Source: Clostridiales bacterium (GTDB lineage: Bacteria > Bacillota > Clostridia > Oscillospirales > Oscillospiraceae). Taken from it: a stretch of DNA of 33,875 bases. Position numbers and translations under genes: made by a program. The notes under the pieces are model-generated. The model saw only the letters and a program-made list of their open reading frames with translations, was not told the origin of the DNA and searched no databases. Where the stretch lies: assembly GCA_014799475.1 (NCBI GenBank), contig JAAVHX010000029.1, forward strand, positions 1 through 33,875, given 5' to 3'. Shown here piece by piece: positions 8,255 to 14,499 of the stretch. The stretch's first letter is position 1. Every line of letters starts with the position of its first letter.

Positions 8255-9604
8255 ATGAGTCGGTCAATGGCAACCAACCTGACAGAGGGAAATGTGGCGG
8301 GTCTGCTGCTGCGCTTTGCGTTCCCCCTCTTCATTTCAAACGCCTTGCAGGCGGTTTACAACATTGTGGATATGATCGTCGTGGGCCAATACATCGGCGG
8401 AGCAGGAATGTCCGCCGTGTCCATCGGCGGCGATATCCTGCATCTGCTGACCTTTGCCGCCATGGGCTTTTCCTCGGCGGGACAGGTCCTCATTGCCCAG
8501 GATGTGGGCGGAACCAGGATGGAGGACGTCAGGCAGACGATAGGGACCATGTTCACCGTGCTGCTGAGCGCTTCCCTGCTGATTGCGGGGATCTGCTTTT
8601 TCCTGCGCCATCCGATTCTGGTATTGTTAAACACACCGGCGGAGTCCTACGCCTATACGCTGGACTACACCGTCACCTGCATCGCGGGCCTGCCGTTCAT
8701 CTACGGATACAACACGGTCAGCGCCATCCTGCGGGGCATGGGGGACAGCAAACGACCCTTTGTATTCATCGCCATTGCGGCGGTTTTGAACATGATCCTG
8801 GATGTGTTGTTTGTTGTTGGATTGGGGATGGAGGTCTTTGGCGCCGCCCTGGCCACGGTAATCGGCCAAGGAATCAGCTTTCTTGTATCGCTGGCCTATC
8901 TCTACCGGCGGCGGGAGTCTTTTGGATTTGACTTCAAAAAAGAGAGCTTTGTTCCCCAGCCCGCCGCGCTGAAACGGCTGTTGGCTCTGGGTATCCCGAT
9001 GGCGATCCAATCGGCGGCGGTCAGCTTTTCCAAAATCGTGCTGATGGCGTGGATCAACCTATACGGTGTGGTGTTCTCCGCTCTGGCAGGCGTGTACAAT
9101 AAAATCAACACCGTGGTGAGCGTTGTCTCCAACTCCTTCACTACGGCGGGAAGCTCCATGGTCGGGCAAAGCCTTGGCGCGGAAAAATACGACCGGGTCC
9201 CTCAAGTCCTCCGGACGGTACTCCTCTGTGGGGTGGTCATCGCTGTCTTTCTCTCCGGTGTGATCCTCCTGTTCCCAGACCAGGTATTCCTACTGTTTAC
9301 CAAGGACTCTATGGTCTTGGCAACGGCATCCATACTCATCATACCCACTGTACTGAATTTTTTTGGCTCAGCTACCCGCAGCTGGGGTTTTTCCCTGATC
9401 AACGGCTCAGGGAACACAAAGCTGAACCTGGCCGTGGCGTTGATCGATGGCATGATGAGCCGTATGGGGATCGCGGCCCTGCTGGGCTATGCCATGGGCA
9501 TGGACTGCCTGGGATTCTGGTTGGGTGACGCACTGGCGGGGTTCATGCCGTTCCTCATTGGCACCTGTTATTTTGCCTCGGGACGGTGGAGGGCTTCTCG
9601 CTAA
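8255..9604 (+). CDS. MATE family multidrug efflux transporter
   Basis: A 449-aa integral membrane protein with about 12 hydrophobic segments in two related halves, the usual length for a bacterial MATE (DinF/NorM-like) exporter. These couple Na+ or H+ influx to export of drugs or metabolites. Supporting motifs are LLLRFAFPLFISNALQAVYN and VDMIVVGQYIGGAGMSAVS at the N terminus, VSAILRGMGDSKRPF after the fifth or sixth segment, and the second-half counterpart LALGIPMAIQSAAVSFSKIV. AAGGGG stands about 10 bases before ATG 8255. The gene is GC-richer than its neighbours and is bounded by palindromic hairpin copies at 7878 and 9687, so it looks like a separate cassette inside the island. The substrate cannot be told from sequence. 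Confidence 0.92.
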   Translation: MSRSMATNLTEGNVAGLLLRFAFPLFISNALQAVYNIVDMIVVGQYIGGAGMSAVSIGGDILHLLTFAAMGFSSAGQVLIAQDVGGTRMEDVRQTIGTMFTVLLSASLLIAGICFFLRHPILVLLNTPAESYAYTLDYTVTCIAGLPFIYGYNTVSAILRGMGDSKRPFVFIAIAAVLNMILDVLFVVGLGMEVFGAALATVIGQGISFLVSLAYLYRRRESFGFDFKKESFVPQPAALKRLLALGIPMAIQSAAVSFSKIVLMAWINLYGVVFSALAGVYNKINTVVSVVSNSFTTAGSSMVGQSLGAEKYDRVPQVLRTVLLCGVVIAVFLSGVILLFPDQVFLLFTKDSMVLATASILIIPTVLNFFGSATRSWGFSLINGSGNTKLNLAVALIDGMMSRMGIAALLGYAMGMDCLGFWLGDALAGFMPFLIGTCYFASGRWRASR

Positions 9605-9686
9605 ATGACCCTGCCCAAGCTGAACAATAAAGCAAAAAGAAACGACAGCCACTCTGAAACCGTTGCGCCGCAACGGCTTCCGGCTG

Positions 9687-9750
9687 AACGACCCTACCCA
9701 ATCTGAACAAATTGTTGTCAGTTGTTCGGATTAGGTAGGGTCGTTCATTG
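9687..9750 (+). repeat. Palindromic hairpin element, copy 2
   Basis: The left arm 9687-9710 begins AACGACCCTACCCAA and pairs with the right arm 9722-9745 ending TAGGTAGGGTCGTT, over 24 bases with two G-U type mismatches and an 11-base loop. It shares sequence with copy 1 at 7878. A degenerate half copy (TGACCCTGCCCAAGCTGAACAA) lies at 9606-9627, right after the MATE stop codon. It may serve as the MATE terminator. Confidence 0.75.
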
Positions 9751-9991
9751 CTTATAGTCCTTGCATTTCAAGGGTTACGGGCTTTTTGACTTAGGATACC
9801 TTGTGTCACTGGCTGGAAACAAGCAATCCACAGTCAGAGAACAAAACGTGTAAATGAAGGGATTCGAACCCCTGCTGATATCACCATATCAACCTTAGGC
9901 TTTGCGGTTCATGGCTTTTCTCCCTCTGAACTCCTTGCTCGATATGGTTGACAATCCTACACAGTATTTGTCACGCCAACTAATGTAAAAC

Positions 9992-10020
9992 TTGCAAATA
10001 CTTTATCTACATGGTAAAAT
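9992..10020 (+). promoter_or_regulatory. Promoter of the metallopeptidase operon
   Basis: TTGCAA (9992-9997), 17-base spacer, TAAAAT (10015-10020). A TATAAT-like sequence also occurs about 10 bases further on. The first gene of the pair starts at 10117. Confidence 0.5.
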
Positions 10021-10116
10021 ACAATAATATAATATATCAGGTTCAAAAGCATAATACTGCACATATAAGAATTTTTATTGATTGTATGCCACAGTTACTC
10101 GAAGGAGGAGAAGATA

Positions 10117-10455
10117 ATGGAATTAGTTGTTTCTTTTTCAAAGGATGATACAGAATTGATTACGGCATTGGAGAAACAGTTTGGGCATACAATACAATGT
10201 GAAGAAAATAAAAATTTCGATGGATTAGATGTATTGTTGACCGTGGCTATCCCAATTGCTGCCGTTAGCGTTCAAATCGTTGATTTTATTCTTTCTCATT
10301 TTTATAGCGATAAGGGAAAACATAACAACAAGGGAAAGCAGCGAGTGCTTATTTTGCCAAATGGAAGTATTGATTTAAGGGGATATACCGAAAAAGAGGC
10401 CAGAAGAATTATAGAATGCTATTTCAAAAATCAGAATAAGAACAATGATGAATGA
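10117..10455 (+). CDS. Small membrane-segment protein, EACC1-like (conflict-system component)
   Basis: A 112-aa protein. ATG 10117 was chosen because AAGGAGGAG lies 7 bases before it. Its order is a short beta/charged start (MELVVSFSKDDTELITALEK), one hydrophobic segment at about 37-60 (GLDVLLTVAIPIAAVSVQIV), a Lys/Asn-rich linker, and a C-terminal strand-turn-helix (QRVLILPNGSIDLRGYTEKE). This layout resembles EACC1, the small constant component that accompanies peptidase and other effectors in predicted bacterial conflict systems. In EACC1 a hydrophobic middle is followed by a 'V-x-PNG-x-x-L...eEA' C-terminal unit. The resemblance is by eye and the family call is an inference. Its stop codon overlaps the metallopeptidase start by 11 bases, so the two are coupled. 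Confidence 0.6.
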   Translation: MELVVSFSKDDTELITALEKQFGHTIQCEENKNFDGLDVLLTVAIPIAAVSVQIVDFILSHFYSDKGKHNNKGKQRVLILPNGSIDLRGYTEKEARRIIECYFKNQNKNNDE

Positions 10456-11497
10456 TATTAAGTTCGCGGATATTAAGAAAAGTCTACGCCGTGAAAGAAC
10501 CTTTGTTGAGGCCGAACAGAGGAACAAAATAATTGACAGCATTGTGAAGAAGCTTGAGCATGTAGATGTTTTTTATATACGCAGTGAAAACCCAGCAAAT
10601 TCTGTAAAATTTTTGGACAATGATGCGATTATTGTGTGGGATGAGAATTATTGGGATGTTTTTGCAAGATATGTTAAATGCGTAGAGAATTGTAGATTAA
10701 CTCGGGGAAATGTCACTCAAGGTATCATTGTCGAAATGGCGGATTTTCTGGGTAGCAAATATTCTTTCTGTAAAGAGATTGAGCATTTTCTGAAGCAAAT
10801 TCCTGAACAATTTTCTATTGGGGCGCAGAGCAAGGAAGACAATAGTGTTATTCAGCTTTACATTCAGATTGCACAATTATTTTCTTTATTTCATGAACTG
10901 GCGCATATAGAATCATGTAAAGGTAATAATAGTCAAATTCTGGTATGTCGAGAGTTAGTCTTGGATATGTTTAGTTCATTAAATGAGGAGACCTTCACTC
11001 ATTTAGGCCATTGGGGAGAATTAGGTAGAAAAGTAGCAGCGTTAGACTGTGAGATGTCGGAGGATATCTTTGAGGAAATAGTATCGGACGTATTCGCCAT
11101 TTTTCAAACAATTGATTTTTTGAATATATGTTATCATGTGAGTGAATGGAAATTGGCGTGTTATTGCACTACTGCAATAGACCACCTTTTGACATTTCAA
11201 AATATGTTCAACGCAATTAGCTCAGCATGGAATAACCATTTTGCAGAGATCATGTTCAGACTCCCGGTTCGGGTTCATGAGATTGATACATATGTAAATG
11301 AACTGGCAATGGCAAGATGTGGTCTAGGTTCTCTGATTTTGGTGATTGTAACTTATTCTAAGCAGGGGCTGTCCAAAGAGCAAATCAATGATTTATGGGA
11401 GTATAGAGACATATATCATGTTGATAATGCGGGAGTTATTGCTTGCTTAGCGGATGAAAAGTTTATTTGCACAACAATAGAGGAAGCTTTTTCATAA
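10445..11497 (+). CDS. Zinc metallopeptidase (HExxH), second gene of the pair
   Basis: A 350-aa protein with a gluzincin-like site. HELAH is at residues 150-154 in LFSLFHELAHIES, and a downstream EEIVSD (E211, D215) sits where the third zinc ligand is expected. The first ~130 residues are a mixed domain (VFYIRSENPANSVKFLDND, AIIVWDENYWDVFARYV). The C-terminal ~130 are helical and hydrophobic in places. No signal peptide is present, so it should act in the cytoplasm or at the inner face of the membrane through its small partner. Start ATG 10445 has no clear ribosome site and relies on coupling; ATG 10448 directly follows. Such cytosolic zincins in conflict operons are thought to cleave a cell or phage target upon activation. 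I know of no exact match. Confidence 0.75.
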   Translation: MMNDIKFADIKKSLRRERTFVEAEQRNKIIDSIVKKLEHVDVFYIRSENPANSVKFLDNDAIIVWDENYWDVFARYVKCVENCRLTRGNVTQGIIVEMADFLGSKYSFCKEIEHFLKQIPEQFSIGAQSKEDNSVIQLYIQIAQLFSLFHELAHIESCKGNNSQILVCRELVLDMFSSLNEETFTHLGHWGELGRKVAALDCEMSEDIFEEIVSDVFAIFQTIDFLNICYHVSEWKLACYCTTAIDHLLTFQNMFNAISSAWNNHFAEIMFRLPVRVHEIDTYVNELAMARCGLGSLILVIVTYSKQGLSKEQINDLWEYRDIYHVDNAGVIACLADEKFICTTIEEAFS

Positions 11498-11639
11498 AAG
11501 CCTTTGCTTGAGCTCCTTTATTCAAATTTGAACGACTTTGAGGTGGACCAGGATGAATAGGGTTGTTTCGTGTCTCAGAGAATTGAAACGTAAGTAATTT
11601 GAGAGAACCCCCGCCGTATGTAAATGAACTTTTTCTGGA

Positions 11640-11865
11640 AATGGAGTGATTCTCCAACAAAAAATATACGGGACGAGTATTGCTCCAGAAAACTATCAGC
11701 GTATGCAGCCCCAAAATCAAAAACGATGGCTTCATGGATCGGTATCTGTACTCCAATTCCCATGAGGCCATTATATCTGACGAGATATTTAGGGCGGTTC
11801 AGCAGGAGAAGTTTGAGCAAACAATTCATCCGGAAAAAGAACATCATGTACAGATATTCTTTTAG
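11640..11865 (+). pseudogene. Serine recombinase relic
   Basis: In frame with the TAG at 11863-11865, the DNA reads SNKKYTGRVLLQKT, then KIKNDGFMDRYLYSNSHEAI, then ISDEIFRAVQQEKFEQT. This is the same Recombinase-domain segment seen at 3659-4129 (NEKYTG..., HHPAIISHELFRTVQQE). A TGA interrupts the frame just before SNKKYTG, no domain start is left, and the frame stops soon after. It is a fragment of a third recombinase and indicates that this segment was carried by a related element. Confidence 0.75.
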
Positions 11866-12246
11866 TTTGGCCAAAATGCTGCACGCTGTTATATAGCAGA
11901 TAACAAATCTTGTCAAGCGAGTATCCACTAAGCAATATATTCAACATTTAAAACTGTTCTCTTGCACAGATAATATTTTACCTATAATATGACATTTTTC
12001 TTGAATGGGTATGGTAATTTTTATTTGTTGTGTTATAATGTAGATTAGACGAATAATAATGCCAAAATAACTGTGAACCTGTTCTTCCAATTTTTCAAAT
12101 GATGTGCAACCATTTCCATATTAACAGGCGGAGCAATTTGCCTTGTTTTACCAAAGCATCCAAAACAGAAACACTATTTTGTTTTTCAAAACTGACTTAG
12201 AATCAGATTTTGAAAGATTAACTACACAATATTAGTATTGCCCCTA

Positions 12247-12276
12247 CTTGGACGAGATGTCCAAGCTGTAATTTTT
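12247..12276 (+). terminator. Weak hairpin with T-run
   Basis: CTTGGAC (12247-12253), loop GAGAT, GTCCAAG (12259-12265), then CTGTAATTTTTTG. The T-run starts several bases after the stem, so it would be a weak terminator. Confidence 0.35.
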
Positions 12277-12543
12277 TGCCTTTAGCTTTTTAATGGATTG
12301 TTAGAAAAAGTAAACGGATTTTCCCGGTTTCTGGTTCGAATCCCTGTGCTGGGTTAATCTGTTCACATAATAATCTGGCCTGGTTGTCAAGTGAGAAGTT
12401 TCTCTTCACTGTCTTGCCTTCGATTGAAAAAAGATTGAACTGTGCTTGTGATATCTAATGTTTCAGCGTCCAGACTTATTAAAGTTGAAAAGTATCATAA
12501 AAACATCTGGTCAAAGCCGTCAGTAAAAATTATAGCTTTTTAT

Positions 12544-12571
12544 TTGACACAAGTTCTGGCAGTATTATACT
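12544..12571 (+). promoter_or_regulatory. Promoter of the Dcd-like pair
   Basis: A perfect -35 TTGACA (12544-12549), 16-base spacer, and TATACT (12566-12571). The first start codon is at 12619, preceded by GGAGAGATAA. Confidence 0.65.
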
Positions 12572-12618
12572 GATTTTAACATTTAATGATGACCACATTA
12601 TGTAATGGAGAGATAAAT

Positions 12619-13230
12619 ATGTCCGTCATTGATTTAAATAAGAGAATTACACATGATTGGAATGAGTATAGCATAAATGCAAAGTCGCACGAAAGCTTAA
12701 TTTTTATTGAGCCCACAGAAGATTGTTTTATTCAAGTTGGAACTTCAATCGATATAACAATTGGAGATGTCTGGTATAGTAATAAAAGGCATACCGATCT
12801 CAAAATACCCGACAAAGGAATCAAAATAAAATCAAAAAGTTACGCTGTATTTAAAACACAACAACATCTTGCATTGCCATACAATGTATATGGCATTGTT
12901 GTAGGAAAAGGGATTAATATATTTAATGGGGGGGTAGTTTCAACTGGTAAAATAGCTCCGGGCTATAATGGAAAATTACGAATAGGATACTACAATGCAA
13001 GCAGCAAAACCGTCATATTGCATAAGAATGATGTTGTTGGTTGTTGCGTATTTTATAATACTGAAAGCACTTCTTTAAGTGAAAACACGAGTGACCAATT
13101 TGACAATCCTCCAGCATTAGAGTCAATTTCAATATTGGAAATGCTTTTTGAATGGATTGGTGAGAATTGGTACAATAGTGTATCTTTGCTCGTAGCTCTA
13201 TCAGCATTAATAGTTGCAATAATTAAATAA
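12619..13230 (+). CDS. dCTP deaminase/dUTPase-fold protein with C-terminal membrane helix
   Basis: A 203-aa protein. ATG 12619 follows GGAGAGATAAAT. Residues 25-150 match the Dcd/dUTPase beta-barrel: LIFIEPTEDCFIQVGTSID, YAVFKTQQHLALPYNVYGIV, and APGYNGKLRIGYYNASSKTV, which corresponds to the family's DPGYxGxLxLxxxN signature. The usual GRSS-LAR substrate loop is replaced by GKGINIFNGG, and the Asp of DPG is Ala, so catalysis is doubtful. After a linker the last ~19 residues form one membrane helix (SVSLLVALSALIVAIIK), which is unusual for this fold. A second family member starts 13 bp downstream. It may be a membrane-bound nucleotide sensor or effector rather than an enzyme; this is an inference. 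Confidence 0.75.
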   Translation: MSVIDLNKRITHDWNEYSINAKSHESLIFIEPTEDCFIQVGTSIDITIGDVWYSNKRHTDLKIPDKGIKIKSKSYAVFKTQQHLALPYNVYGIVVGKGINIFNGGVVSTGKIAPGYNGKLRIGYYNASSKTVILHKNDVVGCCVFYNTESTSLSENTSDQFDNPPALESISILEMLFEWIGENWYNSVSLLVALSALIVAIIK

Positions 13231-13243
13231 TGGGGAATTAAGT

Positions 13244-13771
13244 ATGTTTATAGTTGGGGAGAATTTAATAAGTTTAGTTAAAAAGCATCATATTATAGAT
13301 GATATTCGTGATGTTTCTGAGACTTGTATAGAATTAAAATTGAATCACATCATCAAAAGAATGCGTAGAACTAACGATTGTGACACTTTAAATTACGGGG
13401 AACGGATTCCTGCAAAATATATAATGGAAGAGAGTATCTTAGATGAAGGATTGATTCTTAAACCACAGAAAGCTGTTCTTGCATGTTCAAGTAAATCGGT
13501 TCATATTCCATGTGGATATATGGGAATGATTCAGACAAAAGGTTCATTAGCAAGACTATTTGTTTTTGTTCACTGCTCAGATTCACAAGTTGATAGCGGA
13601 TTTAAGGGTTGCATAACTTTTGAATTGTATAATGCATCTGAATTTAATGTTCGTATCCAAGCAGGGCAGAAAGTCGCAAATCTATATATATTGCCAGTTT
13701 CTGATAAAAATGTTAAAGCATATGAAGGAAAATATAAAGATGCAGACAAACCGACCATTCAGCTACCATAA
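13244..13771 (+). CDS. dCTP deaminase-like protein
   Basis: A 175-aa protein of the dCTP deaminase/dUTPase superfamily, about the size of Dcd. Residues 79-150 carry the family core: LACSSKSVHIPCGYMGMIQT, SLARLFVFVHCSD (101-113), VDSGFKGCITFELYN (116-130) with the likely catalytic Glu E127, and AGQKVANLYILPVSD. The SLAR arginine is kept, but the Arg-Ser before it is Lys-Gly, so substrate or activity may differ from Dcd. ATG 13244 follows GGGGAA. It forms an operon with the membrane-anchored homologue 13 bp upstream. dCTP deaminases are known antiphage effectors that drain dCTP pools, and the setting in a recombinase-rich island supports such a role. Housekeeping dUTP supply is the alternative. 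Confidence 0.8.
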   Translation: MFIVGENLISLVKKHHIIDDIRDVSETCIELKLNHIIKRMRRTNDCDTLNYGERIPAKYIMEESILDEGLILKPQKAVLACSSKSVHIPCGYMGMIQTKGSLARLFVFVHCSDSQVDSGFKGCITFELYNASEFNVRIQAGQKVANLYILPVSDKNVKAYEGKYKDADKPTIQLP

Positions 13772-14008
13772 AATGTGCAACTACAGTAGATTAATGGCAT
13801 ATTGAATAAGAGCTGTTTTTGAAAAGCCTTGATACATCAGGATTTTTCTTTCTGTGTTTGAGTGACATTTTTGTTCCAACCCTGATTTGAACGATAAAAC
13901 GATCTGTTTCATATCTCTGAATGTCACCTCTGAACCGGCTTGTCCGAATCAGGCAGGATCATGCCGGGACCAACCAAAAAAGTCGAAAAGCGATTTCGTA
14001 GTGACAAG

Positions 14009-14081
14009 CCAACGGAGTCGACAAATTTCGACAAAAAATTTGCCGACTTCCCCTTTTGCTGAGATGTTTTTCTGTGGCATC
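14009..14081 (-). repeat. 73-bp dispersed repeat, copy A
   Basis: Read on the minus strand it starts GATGCCACAGAAAAACATC, continues through AAAAGGGGAAGTCGGCAAAT and ends ATTTGTCGACTCCGTTGG. The same unit with few changes lies at 28739-28809 on the plus strand, beside tRNA-Leu. Its two halves form an imperfect hairpin. Confidence 0.8.
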
Positions 14082-14122
14082 CAAAGTGTTCGCCCTTTCC
14101 AACTTGCATTGACAAAAAAGAT

Positions 14123-14161
14123 GCAGGCAAAAATCCCGCACTTCGGTGCGGGATTTTTGCG
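14123..14161 (+). terminator. Bidirectional terminator hairpin (island side)
   Basis: AAAAATCCCGCAC, loop TTCG, GTGCGGGATTTTT form a near-perfect stem flanked by A- and T-runs. Upstream it shares 'GATGCAGGCAAAAA' with the tex terminator at 14450-14490 read in the other direction, so it looks like a copied terminator. Confidence 0.7.
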
Positions 14162-14231
14162 TATGAAAGAGAAAACAAAAGATTTTCAGAATAATAAATG
14201 AGCATTTACAAAATCGGGAAGCATAAAATAA

Positions 14232-14378
14232 AAATAACGCACCGGAGATGCAAATCCGCCTGATTTGGGAGTTTTTGAAGACACGCATGACTCGAACTCC
14301 CCGCACACAATTTTTCAACGCTAAAAACCTCAAAAAGCCATGGCTTTTGCCCAGATTTGCATCTCCAAAGCGTTATTT
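14232..14378. repeat. 147-bp element with 25-bp inverted ends
   Basis: The left end AAATAACGCACCGGAGATGC (14232 onward, to 14256) and the right end 14354-14378 are inverse copies differing at only three central positions. The 13-base cores GGAGATGCAAATC and GATTTGCATCTCC are perfect. Inside, the minus strand has a T-arm-like GAGTTCGAGTC. It has the size and form of a small non-coding mobile element, with no coding frame of note. Confidence 0.6.
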
Positions 14379-14449
14379 CAAAATCACGTCTCCTGCTTTT
14401 AGAAATTCGCTCACTTTGTTCTTGATTTTGGAAGAAGTGCTCATCTAAG

Positions 14450-14490
14450 GCGCAAAAAATCCGCACGGAAGTGCGGATTTTTTGCCTGCA
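14450..14490 (-). terminator. tex operon terminator
   Basis: On the minus strand GCAAAAAATCCGCACTTCCG is followed by TGCGGATTTTTTGCG. It forms a perfect stem with a T-run a few bases after the tex stop codon at 14500, and can also work in the opposite direction. Confidence 0.8.
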
Positions 14491-14499
14491 TCTCTTTTG

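Larger units (their letters stand above)
9605..10116. other. Gap after the MATE gene
   Basis: No gene is seen. Contents are a half copy of the hairpin element (9606-9627), a small hairpin CCGTTGCGCCGCAACGG near 9660, the full element at 9687, and a second tRNA T-arm-like fragment (GGGATTCGAACCCC at 9855-9868, minus-strand sense). That fragment has a pairing stem but no acceptor or CCA. A promoter follows at 9992. Confidence 0.5.
11498..12618. other. Decayed DNA between the metallopeptidase and Dcd-like operons
   Basis: No intact gene is seen. The stretch 11640-11865 is a recombinase relic (listed separately). The rest is AT-rich with an inverted repeat around 12184-12216 (TTTCAAAACTGA and TCAGATTTTGAAA), a weak hairpin with a T-run at 12247-12276, a T-arm-like GGTTCGAATCC near 12333 on the plus strand, and the Dcd promoter at 12544. 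Confidence 0.5.
13772..14499. other. Repeat-rich gap between the island and tex
   Basis: No gene is supported; short frames here coincide with repeats. It contains a 73-bp dispersed repeat (14009-14081), two similar GC-stem hairpins (14123-14161 and 14450-14490) and a 147-bp element with inverted ends (14232-14378). It marks the border between AT-rich island DNA and GC-rich core DNA. Confidence 0.6.

Noticed and set aside
9855-9868. Possible tRNA gene on the minus strand near 9840-9930
   Set aside because: Only the T-arm is recognisable; no acceptor pairing, anticodon arm or CCA could be built.
14206-14466. 86-codon minus-strand frame (Arg/Ser-rich)
   Set aside because: It lies entirely within the inverted-repeat element 14232-14378 and its flank and lacks a ribosome site, so it is most likely non-coding repeat.
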